Source: DAIDKA01 sp035503515
GTDB taxonomy: Bacteria; Pseudomonadota; Gammaproteobacteria; Steroidobacterales; Steroidobacteraceae
Assembly: GCA_035503515.1 (NCBI GenBank)
Contig: DATJTJ010000129.1
Location: 46,624-110,623 of the forward strand
DNA: 64,000 bases
Reading direction: 5' to 3'
Shown in pieces: positions 15,951 to 25,254 of the stretch. Both the position numbers and the translations under genes were made by a program. Below the pieces are notes generated by a model. It saw nothing but the letters and a program-made list of their open reading frames with translations, ran no database searches and was not told where the DNA came from. Within the stretch, counting starts at the first letter, position 1. Each line of letters opens with the position of its first letter.

Positions 15951-17426
15951 ATGGACGACGCCGCAGTGCCGGCCGCGGGTGAAGTCCGCTTCATTCTCAA
16001 CGGGCAAATAGTGTGCGAACCGGCTCTGCCGCGCACCATGACGGTGCTGGAATACCTGCGCGAGGTGCGCGGTCTGACCGGTACCAAGGAAGGTTGCGCC
16101 GAGGGTGACTGCGGGGCCTGTACCGTGGTCGAAGGCATCCTGAGCTCGGATCGGCGCCGCATTCAATACCGGGCCATCAACTCCTGCATCCGCTTCATGG
16201 CCACGATGGATGGCCATGAACTCGTTACCGTCGAGGACCTGCAGGCCCCGGACGGTGCGCTGCATCCCGTACAACAGGCCATGGTGGACCACCATGGCTC
16301 ACAGTGCGGATTCTGCACCCCTGGGTTCGTGATGTCGCTGTTTGCGCTGTACCTGGAAGGCGCCCCGGCCGGGCGCGAACGCGTGATCGAGGCGCTCAGC
16401 GGCAATCTGTGCCGCTGCACCGGCTACCGACCCATCATCGATGCCGGCACCGCCATGCATGACTACGCGCCTGCGGCGACTTGGCCGGCTGCTGCCGTGC
16501 GCGACGAAGGCCGAAGAGCCGCACTGCTCGCCCTGGCGCATCGGCAACCGTTGCGACTGCCCGGCTTCTATGCGCCACGGTGCGTGGATCAGCTGGCGGC
16601 GGAGCTTGCCGCCGCGCCGCACTCCCTGCTGCTGGCGGGGGGAACGGACGTGGGCTTGTGGGTTACCAAGCAGCTGCGGGATCTGCCGCCGATCATCTAC
16701 CTGGGCGAAGTCGCGCAACTGCAGCAGATCGAAGTGTCGGCGCAGGCCGTGCGGGTCGGCGCCGCGGTGTCGTTGACGGATGCCTGGGCGGCGCTGGTCG
16801 GGCACTGCCCGGCACTGCGCGAGATTGCCGAGCGCTTCGGTTCCCCTCCCGTGCGCAATTCGGGCACCCTGTGCGGCAATCTCGCCAATGGCTCCCCCAT
16901 TGGCGACGGATTGCCGACCTTGATGGCTCTGGGCGCGGAACTCGAGTTGCGCTGCGGCGATCGGACCCGATGGCTGACGCTGGAGAAGTTCTACCTGGGC
17001 TACCAGAGGAAGGATCTCGGGCCGGGCGAGTTCGTCGTGTCGGTACGCGTCCCCCGGCCCGCGCCGCACACCCGGGTCGGCGTCTTCAAGCTCTCCAAGC
17101 GCATCGACCAGGACATATCCGCGGTGTGCGTGGCATGCGCACTCGATGTGCGGGACGGCATCATCACCTCGGCGCGGGTCGCACTGGGTGGCATGGCCGC
17201 GGTCGCCATGCGGGCGCCCGCCGCGGAGCGCGTGCTGGCAGGCGGGCCGTGGTCACGCGAGGCCTTTGAAAGGGCGGCGGCAAGCCTTGCCCAGGACTTC
17301 AAACCGCTCTCGGACATGCGCGCCAGCAGCGCTTATCGGCTGCAGGGAGCTGCGAACCTGTTGCGCCGTTTCTTCCTTTCGTACGAACCCGGCAGCGTCA
17401 CGCGGATCGGCGAGATACGGCCATGA
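15951..17426 (+). CDS. xdhA: Xanthine dehydrogenase small subunit (2x[2Fe-2S] and FAD)
   Basis: A 491-residue protein combining the iron-sulfur and flavin modules of molybdenum hydroxylases. The plant-type cluster is in GCAEGDCGACT. The second cluster is in CGFCTPGFVMS and CRCTGYRPI. The FAD-binding domain spans about residues 195-370 (LLAGGTDVGL, GNLANGSPIGD), followed by the CO dehydrogenase flavoprotein C-terminal domain. It passes electrons from the XdhB molybdenum centre to NAD or another acceptor. The ATG is 5 bp after uraH, and the stop overlaps xdhB by 4 bases. Confidence 0.95.
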   Translation: MDDAAVPAAGEVRFILNGQIVCEPALPRTMTVLEYLREVRGLTGTKEGCAEGDCGACTVVEGILSSDRRRIQYRAINSCIRFMATMDGHELVTVEDLQAPDGALHPVQQAMVDHHGSQCGFCTPGFVMSLFALYLEGAPAGRERVIEALSGNLCRCTGYRPIIDAGTAMHDYAPAATWPAAAVRDEGRRAALLALAHRQPLRLPGFYAPRCVDQLAAELAAAPHSLLLAGGTDVGLWVTKQLRDLPPIIYLGEVAQLQQIEVSAQAVRVGAAVSLTDAWAALVGHCPALREIAERFGSPPVRNSGTLCGNLANGSPIGDGLPTLMALGAELELRCGDRTRWLTLEKFYLGYQRKDLGPGEFVVSVRVPRPAPHTRVGVFKLSKRIDQDISAVCVACALDVRDGIITSARVALGGMAAVAMRAPAAERVLAGGPWSREAFERAAASLAQDFKPLSDMRASSAYRLQGAANLLRRFFLSYEPGSVTRIGEIRP

Positions 17427-19705
17427 GTGCACCGGTGCATGACAGTGCGCACCTGCATGTCAGCGGCCGCGCCCGCTACGCCGATGACATCCCGCTGCCG
17501 GCGGGCGCGCTGCATGCAGCGTTCGGCATGAGCACGATCGCACATGGGCGCGTTCGGCACCTCAACCTTGCCCCCGTGCAGGCTGCCCCCGGAGTGGTTG
17601 CGGTGTTCAGGGCCGAGGATGTGCCGGGCGAGAACAACTACGGGTCAGCGGTCCACGACGATCCGATTTTCGCCCCCGGACTGGTGCAGCACGTGGGCCA
17701 GCCGCTGTTCGCCGTGGCCGCCGACAGCTATCGACACGCCCGCCAGGCCGCCCGCCTGGCTCAGGTCGATTACGAGGAACTGCCGGCGATTCTGGAGATC
17801 CGCGCGGCGCTGGCGGCGGGCAGCCACGTGCTGCCGACGCACCGCCTGGTGCGGGGGCGGCCCACGGAAGTCCTCGCGGCCGCTCCCCATCGCCTCAGCG
17901 GCACGCTCAGCGTCGGAGGGCAGGATCACTTCTATCTCGAGGGCCAGATCGCGGTCGCCATCCCGCAGGATGATGGGGGCATGCTCATCCACAGCTCCAC
18001 GCAGCATCCCTCGGAGGTGCAACAGATTGTTGCCCACGCGCTCGGTGCGCCAGCCAGCCAGGTCACGGTCCAGTGCCGCCGCATGGGCGGCGGCTTCGGT
18101 GGCAAGGAGACGCAACCGGCATTGATCGCCGCGGCGGCCGCAGTCATGGCCCGTGGCACGGGGCGTCCGGTAAAGCTGCGCCTGGATCGCGATACCGACA
18201 TGCAGATGACGGGCAAGCGCCACGATTTCATCTGCGACTACAGCGTCGGATTCGACGACTCCGGCAGAATACTGGCCTTGAGCCTGATGCTGGCGTCGCG
18301 CTGCGGGTATTCGGCGGATCTGTCCGGACCGGTCAATGACCGTGCGGTGCTGCACGCGGACAATGCCTATTTCCTCGAGAACGTGGAGATCATCAGCCAC
18401 CGCTGCAAGACGCATACGGTTTCCAATACGGCATTCCGCGGATTCGGCGGACCCCAGGGCATGCTCATGATCGAACAGCTCATGGAGGCGATTGCAGACC
18501 AGCTGCGGCTGGATCCGCTGACCGTCCGGCGCCGCAACTTCTACGGCGATGACGCGCGCAACGTCACGCCCTACGGCCAGGTGGTGCAGGGCAATCGCAC
18601 GGTCCCCATCATCGAGGAACTGGTGCGCACCTCCGATTACCATGAGCGACGCCGGCAGATTGCCGAGTGGAATGCCTCGCGACCGCACATCCGCCGCGGC
18701 ATCGCCCTCACTCCGGTCAAGTTCGGCATTTCCTTCACCGCGACGATCTACAATCAGGCGGGCGCCCTGCTGCACGTCTACACCGACGGTTCGGTGCTGC
18801 TCAACCATGGCGGCACCGAAATGGGACAGGGGCTTTTCACGAAGGTCGCGCAGGTGGTGGCACGTGAACTGGGCCTGCCGCTGTCCGCGGTGCGCGTCTC
18901 CGCCACGGACACTTCCAAGGTGCCCAACACGTCCGCAACCGCGGCCTCATCGGGTGCGGATCTGAACGGCAAGGCCGCACAGGCGGCCGCGCAGACGATC
19001 CGGGAGCGACTCATCCAATTTGCCTGTGAACGCTACCGGGTGACGGCAACCGAGGTCCATTTCGACGACGGACAGGTTCTGGTCGGGCCCCAGCGACTCA
19101 CGTTTGCCGAGCTGGTACAGCAGGCGTACAGGGCACGAATCTCGCTGTCTTCCACCGGCTTCTACCGCACCCCCCGCATCCAATGGGACAACACGCGCAT
19201 GACCGGTCAGCCATTCTTTTACTTCGCTTTCGGCGCCGCCGTCAGCGAGGTGGCGGTGGACACCCTGACCGGCGAAAGCCGGCTGGTGCGCCTCGACATC
19301 CTGCACGATGCCGGGCGGTCGCTCAATCCTGCGATCGACATGGGCCAGATCGAGGGCGGCTTCCTGCAGGGGGTGGGCTGGTTGACCAGCGAGGAACTGT
19401 GGTGGGACGCCGGCGGACGGCTGCGCACCCACGCCCCCTCGACCTACAAGATTCCCGCAGTGAGTGACTGGCCGGCGATCGCCAATGTGCGGCTGTTCAC
19501 GCAGTCCCCCAATCACGAGGACACGATCTATCAGTCCAAGGCAGTCGGGGAGCCGCCGCTGATGCTCGCGATCTCGGCGTTGCTTGCCATCCGGCATGCG
19601 GTGTCGAGCTGCGGACCGGAAGGGTGCCGGGTCGAGCTCAACGCTCCGGCGACCCCCGAGGCCGTGCTGCGCGCCATCGAGGCGCTGGCCGAGGTGCGGC
19701 AATGA
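17423..19705 (+). CDS. xdhB: Xanthine dehydrogenase large subunit (molybdopterin-binding)
   Basis: A 760-residue catalytic subunit that oxidises hypoxanthine to xanthine and xanthine to urate. Cofactor and active-site motifs are QHPSEVQQIV, RRMGGGFGGKE, AFRGFGGPQGM, GGTEMGQGLF, ATAASSGADLNG and the catalytic glutamate in KAVGEPPLML. Length and order are normal for two-subunit bacterial XDH. It overlaps xdhA and xdhC by ATGA junctions. The supply of its substrates from adenine and guanine deaminases in the same window makes the assignment secure. Confidence 0.95.
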   Translation: MSAPVHDSAHLHVSGRARYADDIPLPAGALHAAFGMSTIAHGRVRHLNLAPVQAAPGVVAVFRAEDVPGENNYGSAVHDDPIFAPGLVQHVGQPLFAVAADSYRHARQAARLAQVDYEELPAILEIRAALAAGSHVLPTHRLVRGRPTEVLAAAPHRLSGTLSVGGQDHFYLEGQIAVAIPQDDGGMLIHSSTQHPSEVQQIVAHALGAPASQVTVQCRRMGGGFGGKETQPALIAAAAAVMARGTGRPVKLRLDRDTDMQMTGKRHDFICDYSVGFDDSGRILALSLMLASRCGYSADLSGPVNDRAVLHADNAYFLENVEIISHRCKTHTVSNTAFRGFGGPQGMLMIEQLMEAIADQLRLDPLTVRRRNFYGDDARNVTPYGQVVQGNRTVPIIEELVRTSDYHERRRQIAEWNASRPHIRRGIALTPVKFGISFTATIYNQAGALLHVYTDGSVLLNHGGTEMGQGLFTKVAQVVARELGLPLSAVRVSATDTSKVPNTSATAASSGADLNGKAAQAAAQTIRERLIQFACERYRVTATEVHFDDGQVLVGPQRLTFAELVQQAYRARISLSSTGFYRTPRIQWDNTRMTGQPFFYFAFGAAVSEVAVDTLTGESRLVRLDILHDAGRSLNPAIDMGQIEGGFLQGVGWLTSEELWWDAGGRLRTHAPSTYKIPAVSDWPAIANVRLFTQSPNHEDTIYQSKAVGEPPLMLAISALLAIRHAVSSCGPEGCRVELNAPATPEAVLRAIEALAEVRQ

Positions 19706-20808
19706 CGGGGGGGCCACGGGCCTGGCTACCGGCGGTCATCGAGCGGCTCACGCAGGTGCCGGCAGTGGTGCGTATCGTGGTCGCCCAGGTCCAGGGATCT
19801 ACGCCGCGTGAGCCGGGCGCCTACATGTTGCTAGATGCAGCCGGTCCCACCGGTACCATCGGCGGCGGACGCCTGGAATGGGAAGCCCTGGGTGCCGCGG
19901 CGGGCATGCTGGAACGGGGCGAGCGCGCAGCGCAGCTCATGGACCGGGTTCTGGGCGTGGACCTCGGACAGTGCTGTGGCGGGGTGGTCGCGGTGTGGCT
20001 GGAGTGTTTTTCGCACCCGTGCCTGCCGCAGCTGAAGGCGCTTGCCGGACGGCTGCCGGCCGGGCCGGTGGTGTATTCGACCGTGATCGGCGCTGCCGGC
20101 ATCTGCAACGGACTGCTGGACGAGACTGCGGGCGCCGCCGGTGAGCTCAGACGGCTGCCGCGCCAACTGGCGACGCCGCGCCTGATGCGCTCGCGGGATG
20201 GCGCAATCACCTTCCTGGAGCGTCTGGACGAGGCGTATCCGCCGGTGTGGCTGTATGGCGCCGGGCATGTGGGCCAGTCCCTGGCCGCCATGCTGCTGCA
20301 GCTGCCGCTGCGCTTGCAGTGGCTGGATTCGCGTCCAGGACTGTTCCCGCCGACGGCGCTGGGGTGTTCGCGGGTGGTGCCGCAGGCAGAACTCATCGCC
20401 ACGGTCGCGCAGGCGCCGGCCGGCACATTCTTCCTGGTCATGACCCACGACCATGGGGTGGATTTCGAGCTGTGCCGGGCCGTACTCGCGCGCACCGATG
20501 CCGCCTGGCTGGGCCTGATCGGATCGCAAAGCAAGGCCGCGCGCTTCCGCTCGCGGCTGCGACGGGCCGGAGTTGCGCACTGGCGCATCGAGCGTCTGGT
20601 GTGTCCCATCGGCGTCGAGGGCGTCAAGAGCAAGTGGCCGGCAGCGATCGCCGTGGCGATCGCCGCACAGCTGTTGCAGCTGCTGTCGGCCGCTTCGGCC
20701 GCCGCACCCATCAGGCGTGCCGAGGAGGCCGCCTGCGCGGCCGGGGAGTGTGGCTCCTGCGGACACTCCGCACGGGCGGTGAAGGGCGCGCTGGTGAACG
20801 AGGCGTGA
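19702..20808 (+). CDS. xdhC: Xanthine dehydrogenase accessory protein XdhC
   Basis: A 368-residue XdhC/CoxI-family factor that binds molybdenum cofactor and promotes its sulfuration and insertion into XdhB. The N-terminal domain carries QGSTPREPGAYMLL and GTIGGGRLEWEAL; the C-terminal Rossmann-like domain has LYGAGHVGQSLAAML and LIGSQSKAARFRSRL. The tail is cysteine-rich (ACAAGECGSCGHS), which could bind metal or be disordered. I chose ATG 19702 because it overlaps the xdhB stop and starts the family homology; upstream in-frame sequence lies inside xdhB. Confidence 0.92.
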   Translation: MTGGPRAWLPAVIERLTQVPAVVRIVVAQVQGSTPREPGAYMLLDAAGPTGTIGGGRLEWEALGAAAGMLERGERAAQLMDRVLGVDLGQCCGGVVAVWLECFSHPCLPQLKALAGRLPAGPVVYSTVIGAAGICNGLLDETAGAAGELRRLPRQLATPRLMRSRDGAITFLERLDEAYPPVWLYGAGHVGQSLAAMLLQLPLRLQWLDSRPGLFPPTALGCSRVVPQAELIATVAQAPAGTFFLVMTHDHGVDFELCRAVLARTDAAWLGLIGSQSKAARFRSRLRRAGVAHWRIERLVCPIGVEGVKSKWPAAIAVAIAAQLLQLLSAASAAAPIRRAEEAACAAGECGSCGHSARAVKGALVNEA

Positions 20809-22001
20809 CCGGTTATCTGCTGGACTGGGGCGGCCTGCTCATCCGCTGGATACACATCACGACCGGCATCGCATGGATCGGGTCCTCGTTTTACTTCGTA
20901 TGGCTCGACGATCATCTGCTGCCACCCGAGGAGCCGGATGCCGAGGCGGGCGTCGCCGGGGAGCTGTGGGCAGTTCACGGCGGCGGCTTCTATCGGGCGC
21001 GCAAGTACCGGGTGGCCCCCGACAAGCTGCCCCGGACACTGCACTGGTTCTACTGGGAGGCCTACAGCACGTGGCTTTCGGGTATCGGGCTTCTGAGCCT
21101 GCTGTACTTCTTCCAGGCCGACGTCTATCTCATCGACCCCGCGGTGCACGCGTTCAGCCGGGGCGCCGCGGTGGCCATCGCCGTCGGCATCCTGGTCGGC
21201 AGCTGGCTGCTGTACGACGCCCTGTGCCGCTCCAGGTTCGGCCGCAACAACCTGCGGCTCGCCGCCGCGGTCGCGCTGCTGGCCTGCGCGCTTGCCTGGG
21301 GCGTGTGTTCGCTGTTCAGCGGGCGCGGTGCATTCATCATGTTTGGTGCGGCAATCGGCACCATCATGGTGGCCAACGTGTTCTTCGTGATCATCCCCGG
21401 CCAGCGGGAACTGGTGGCGGCGCGACAGCAGGGGCGCGAGGTGGATCCGGCCGCCGGTCTGCGCGGCAAGCAGCGCTCGGTGCACAATACCTACTTCACC
21501 CTGCCGGTGCTGTTCGTGATGATCAGCAACCACTACGCCATGACCTACGCCGGCCATGACAAGTGGCTGGTGCTGATCGCCATGAGTTTCTCCGGGGTTT
21601 GCATCCGCGCCTGGTTCGTCGCCCGGCACAAGCCAGAAGGTCGGCAGGGGGTGGCCTCGCTGTTGCCGCTGCTGATGGGAGTATTGGCGCTGGTGATCGT
21701 CATCATCGGGCTCTATCCCGATGACCCGGCGCGGGCCGCCGGGGCGCCGCTGAGTGCCTCCCAGGCGCAGGTGATCCTGGGACAGCGCTGCGTCCCGTGC
21801 CATTCGCGTTCCCCGACGCAACGCGGTTTCAATGCACCTCCCAACGGCATCGTCCTGGATTCCGCGGCCGAGGTGCGCGCCCATGTGGCCGACATCCGCA
21901 AGCAGCTCACGCTGCGTACCATGCCACTGGGCAATGTCACCGGCATGACCGACGCAGAGCGGGCACGGCTGCTGCAGTGGCTGGGCCCGGGGCCCACATA
22001 G
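20805..22001 (+). CDS. puuD: Membrane urate oxidase PuuD with C-terminal cytochrome c domain
   Basis: A 398-residue protein that oxidises urate to 5-hydroxyisourate and passes electrons to the respiratory chain instead of oxygen, so no hydrogen peroxide is made. It has about eight hydrophobic helices (IRWIHITTGIAWIGSSFYFVW at the start, histidines in HWFYWEAY and ISNHYAMTYAGHDKW), then a periplasmic c-type heme domain with CVPCH near residue 328 and a methionine ligand candidate in TMPLGN. The start is GTG 20805 overlapping the xdhC stop. This fills the uricase step; no soluble uricase is present. Confidence 0.92.
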   Translation: MTGYLLDWGGLLIRWIHITTGIAWIGSSFYFVWLDDHLLPPEEPDAEAGVAGELWAVHGGGFYRARKYRVAPDKLPRTLHWFYWEAYSTWLSGIGLLSLLYFFQADVYLIDPAVHAFSRGAAVAIAVGILVGSWLLYDALCRSRFGRNNLRLAAAVALLACALAWGVCSLFSGRGAFIMFGAAIGTIMVANVFFVIIPGQRELVAARQQGREVDPAAGLRGKQRSVHNTYFTLPVLFVMISNHYAMTYAGHDKWLVLIAMSFSGVCIRAWFVARHKPEGRQGVASLLPLLMGVLALVIVIIGLYPDDPARAAGAPLSASQAQVILGQRCVPCHSRSPTQRGFNAPPNGIVLDSAAEVRAHVADIRKQLTLRTMPLGNVTGMTDAERARLLQWLGPGPT

Positions 22002-22012
22002 GAGAACTGCGC

Positions 22013-22537
22013 ATGCTCACTATTGAGGCACTCAATGCCATGTCGGCGCAGGAGTTCACCGCGGCACTGGGGTCCGTTTTCGAACATTCGCCCTGGGTCG
22101 CCGCGCGCGTCGCAGCGCTGCGGCCCTGCGTGAACCGCGAGCAGCTGCATCGGCTGATGTGTGCGCAGGTGGCGCAGGCCAGCGCTGCCGAACAGGACGC
22201 CCTGATCCTCGCCCATCCCCGGCTGGGTGCCCGCGGCCGGCAGCGCGACGGCCTGACGCGCAATTCGGCCCGAGAGCAGAGCCGCGCCGGCCTGGATGCC
22301 TGCACGGATGAGCAATTCGCCCAGTTGCTGAGCCTGAACGAGCGCTACATGTCACGCTTCGGATTTCCTTTCATCATTGCCGTCCGGGGCCATACGCCCG
22401 AATCGATACTGGCCGCGATGAGCCGTCGACTGGACCAGGATCCGGCGACCGAGCGGGCGACGGCGCTGCAGCAGATCGAGCGGATTGCCGCCCTGCGGCT
22501 GGCGGACGCCGTCACGGACGCACCGCTGGCGCGGTAA
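22013..22537 (+). CDS. uraD: OHCU decarboxylase
   Basis: A 174-residue enzyme that decarboxylates OHCU to S-allantoin. Family features are the active-site HPRLG motif, SREQS-like NSAREQSRAG, and the conserved RFGFPFIIAVRG. ATG 22013 follows a clear GGAG ribosome-binding site 12 bp after the puuD stop. With PuuD and UraH it completes urate to allantoin in one operon. Confidence 0.93.
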   Translation: MLTIEALNAMSAQEFTAALGSVFEHSPWVAARVAALRPCVNREQLHRLMCAQVAQASAAEQDALILAHPRLGARGRQRDGLTRNSAREQSRAGLDACTDEQFAQLLSLNERYMSRFGFPFIIAVRGHTPESILAAMSRRLDQDPATERATALQQIERIAALRLADAVTDAPLAR

Positions 22538-22577
22538 TTGCTAGATTCCCGGGATTGCATCCGGGGGGCAAGGTCCA

Positions 22578-23888
22578 ATGCTGCAGCGCCTGTTTGGTCT
22601 TCAGATCCATGGAACGTCGGTGAAGACGGAGGTCCTCGCCGGCCTGACGACATTCATCACCATGGCCTACATCGTCGTCGTCAATCCGCTCATCCTGGGG
22701 GATGCCGGCATGCCCGTGGCGGGGGTGGCCGTGGCAACCTGCATCGCCGCAGGCTTCGGCAGCATCCTGATGGGATTGCTGTCCAATTATCCCCTGGCAC
22801 TTGCCCCGGGCATGGGGCTGAACGCCTACTTCACGTACACCGTCGTCAAGGGAATGGGTATCCCCTGGCAGACGGCCCTGGGGTGCGTGTTCCTGTCGGG
22901 CTGCGCGTTTGCGCTGCTGACCGCCGCCGGGGTGCGCAAGGTGATCATCAATGCCTTGCCGCGATCGCTGTTTGCGGCAGTGGGTGGCGGCATCGGGCTC
23001 TTCATCGCCTTCATCGGACTCAAGGACGCCGGCATCGTGATTGCCGATCCGGGCACGACCGTCGCGCTGGGCCACCTGACGACGCCGACGGCCGCCGTCG
23101 CGCTGCTGGGACTGCTCATCATCGCCGCGCTGCAGACCCGCGGCGTGCGCGGGTCCATGCTGATCGGCATCCTGGTCACGGCGGCCGTGGCATGGGCTGT
23201 CGGCCTGACCCATTTCACGCCCGGCCATTTCAATCTGCGGGCGCTGGGCAGCACCGCCTTCAGGCTCGACATTCCGGCGGCGCTGAGCCTGAAGGGCGGA
23301 ATCGGCCTGTCGGTGATCGAAATCATATTCGTGTTCCTGTTCGTGGACATGTTCGACAACGTCGGGACGCTGGTCGCAGTGACCCGGCGGGCGGGCCTGA
23401 CCGCCGCCGACGGCAGCATTCCCCGGCTGAACCGCATCCTGGCGGCCGACTCGGCCTCGATGTTCGTCGGCGCGCTGGCGGGCACCAGCCCCGTCACCAG
23501 CTACATCGAGAGTGCCGCGGGGGTCGCGGCGGGAGGCCGCACCGGTCTCACCAGTGTCGTCGTCGGGCTGTTGTTCTTGGGAACGCTGGTGTTCGCCCCG
23601 GTGGTGCAGGCAATTCCGTCCGCGGCCACCGCGCCGGCCCTGGTCCTGGTCGGGGCACTGATGATGGGGGCGCTGGCGGAAATCGAATGGACCGACCCGG
23701 GGCAGGCGATACCGGCGTTCCTGACCGTGAGCATCACGCCGCTGAGCTACTCCATCACCAATGGCCTGGCATTCGGCATCATCAGTTACGCCGTGCTCAA
23801 ACTGATCCGGGGTCAGGCGCGCTGGTCGGACTGGCTGGTGTTCGTGCTCGCAACGCTGTGCGTGCTGCGGTTCGTCTATCTCGCCTGA
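22578..23888 (+). CDS. AzgA-type hypoxanthine/guanine/adenine permease
   Basis: A 436-residue inner-membrane proton symporter of the AzgA subfamily. Motifs include EVLAGLTTFITMAYI, NYPLALAPGMGLNAYFTY and the substrate-helix FLFVDMFDNVGTLVAV, with SPVTSYIESAAGVAAGGRTGL. Characterised members (GhxP, AdeP, PbuG/PbuO) import hypoxanthine, guanine or adenine, complementing the xanthine/urate-type carrier at 3426. It lies 40 bp after uraD and overlaps the convergent M20 gene by 13 bp at the 3' end. Confidence 0.9.
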   Translation: MLQRLFGLQIHGTSVKTEVLAGLTTFITMAYIVVVNPLILGDAGMPVAGVAVATCIAAGFGSILMGLLSNYPLALAPGMGLNAYFTYTVVKGMGIPWQTALGCVFLSGCAFALLTAAGVRKVIINALPRSLFAAVGGGIGLFIAFIGLKDAGIVIADPGTTVALGHLTTPTAAVALLGLLIIAALQTRGVRGSMLIGILVTAAVAWAVGLTHFTPGHFNLRALGSTAFRLDIPAALSLKGGIGLSVIEIIFVFLFVDMFDNVGTLVAVTRRAGLTAADGSIPRLNRILAADSASMFVGALAGTSPVTSYIESAAGVAAGGRTGLTSVVVGLLFLGTLVFAPVVQAIPSAATAPALVLVGALMMGALAEIEWTDPGQAIPAFLTVSITPLSYSITNGLAFGIISYAVLKLIRGQARWSDWLVFVLATLCVLRFVYLA

Positions 23889-25105
23889 AGCAGGTCCGCG
23901 AGCGTGAGCGCGATGATCTGCGTGGCCTTGCGCAGGTCCTCCAGCACGAGCTTTTCATCGGCACGATGGCCGTTGGCCTCGAGCAGGCTGTGGGGACCGG
24001 CACCGTAGAGCACCGTCGGAATTCCCTGCTCGGTATAGAGGCGGGCATCCGTGTAGATCGGCACGCCGCTGGTGGGCACCTCTTCATGCAGGATCGGGAC
24101 GGCATGCCTGCGGATCGCGGTCACGAGTGTTTCCTGGCCCGCAACCGGCACGAACGGCCGGGCCAGCAGAATGCGGCGAACACTCAGCCGGATGCCGGGC
24201 AGCCGCGCGCCGGCCTGCAGCAGCCATTGGGTCAGATCCTGTTCGACGCGTTCCGGGGATTCCTCCGGGATGATGCGCCGATCGATCCGCAGCGTGACGA
24301 CATCCGGTACCACATTGGTATTGATGCCCCCCTTGATCAGTCCCACCACCAGCGTGGGATGATCGATGCCGGGAATGGCCGAGCGTAGCTCCGCATAGTT
24401 TTTGCGAAGCTCATACAGGCCGGCGAGCACCTGGGTGGCTGCTTCGAGCGCATCCACCCCCGTTTCCGGGCGCGCGGCATGGGCGGAGCGGCCTTCGACG
24501 CGGACCTCCAGGTGCAGACAGCCGTTGTGGGCCACGACCACGCTATAGCTGAAGCCCGCGCTGATGACGAAATCGGGCCGGGTCACGCCTTCGGCCAGCA
24601 GCCAGGCGGGTCCTACCAGACCCCCGGCCTCCTCATCGTAGGTGATGTGCAGTTCGACCGTTCCGGCCAGTGCGGCGCCGCTCATCACCAGCGCCTGCAG
24701 CGCGAACGCATAGGTCGCAATATCCGATTTGGACACAGCGACACCCCGGCCGTACATCACACCGTCGCGGATCTCGGCGCCATACGGATCCGTACTCCAG
24801 CCTTCGCCCGGTTGCACCACATCGCCGTGGGCGTTGAGCGCAACGACCGGACCCTCCCCAAATCGATGGCGAACCACCAGATTGGTGGCGCTGATCATGC
24901 CGGTGGCTTGCACCTGGGTCTGCGGTACCGGGTGGCGTTCGACCGTGAACCCCAGGCCCTCCAGCAGCCGGGCGGTGTGCGCGGCATGGGGTGCGCAGTC
25001 CCCGGGGGGATTGTCGGACGGGAAACGGACCAGTGCGGCGAGGAATTTCACCTGCTCGGCAAAGGCTGCGTCCACCAGGTCCGGAAGTTCGGCATCTGCA
25101 CTCAT
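23876..25105 (-). CDS. M20 family metallohydrolase (ArgE/DapE-type)
   Basis: A 409-residue zinc peptidase/deacylase fold. Metal-site motifs are NAHGDVV (His, Asp), the YGRGVAVSKSD block, YDEEAGGLVGP (catalytic Glu pair), and GAGPHSLLEANGHRADE near the C-terminus. The dimerisation insert begins around VRVEGRSAHAARPETG. ATG 25105 was preferred to upstream in-frame starts because it opens with a normal N-terminus (MSADAELPDL). It is divergent from puuE, which implies shared regulation, but its reaction in purine catabolism is unknown. A ureido- or amide-bond hydrolase acting late in the pathway is one possibility; a general peptidase is another. Confidence 0.75.
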   Translation of the reverse strand: MSADAELPDLVDAAFAEQVKFLAALVRFPSDNPPGDCAPHAAHTARLLEGLGFTVERHPVPQTQVQATGMISATNLVVRHRFGEGPVVALNAHGDVVQPGEGWSTDPYGAEIRDGVMYGRGVAVSKSDIATYAFALQALVMSGAALAGTVELHITYDEEAGGLVGPAWLLAEGVTRPDFVISAGFSYSVVVAHNGCLHLEVRVEGRSAHAARPETGVDALEAATQVLAGLYELRKNYAELRSAIPGIDHPTLVVGLIKGGINTNVVPDVVTLRIDRRIIPEESPERVEQDLTQWLLQAGARLPGIRLSVRRILLARPFVPVAGQETLVTAIRRHAVPILHEEVPTSGVPIYTDARLYTEQGIPTVLYGAGPHSLLEANGHRADEKLVLEDLRKATQIIALTLADLLQAR

Positions 25106-25190
25106 TGAACGTGAATTGTCGTTCCCTCGCACGACTACCACAAGCCGCAATCATTCAACAGGGCGTACTCAATCAGGCTACGCTGTGCCG

Positions 25191-25208
25191 CCGGCTGCGC
25201 GCAGCCGG
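25191..25208. repeat. 18-bp perfect palindrome between the M20 hydrolase and puuE genes
   Basis: CCGGCTGCG followed by its exact inverse complement, with no spacer, lies in the 149-bp divergent region. A candidate -10 (TACACT, 25219-25224) for puuE is just downstream. It could be an operator for both genes, or chance in GC-rich DNA. Confidence 0.4.
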
Positions 25209-25254
25209 GCCCTTTGGTTACACTGACCCGGCTTCAGGCCACCGAAGGTCGTAC

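Noticed and set aside
19821..21884. Long 687-residue antisense frame over xdhC and puuD
   Set aside because: Its composition is that of a reverse-strand shadow in high-GC DNA (His/Arg/Gln rich, no domains), and both sense genes are clearly real. The same applies to long antisense frames at 42850-44769, 48255-51101, 51523-53127 and 30410-32164.
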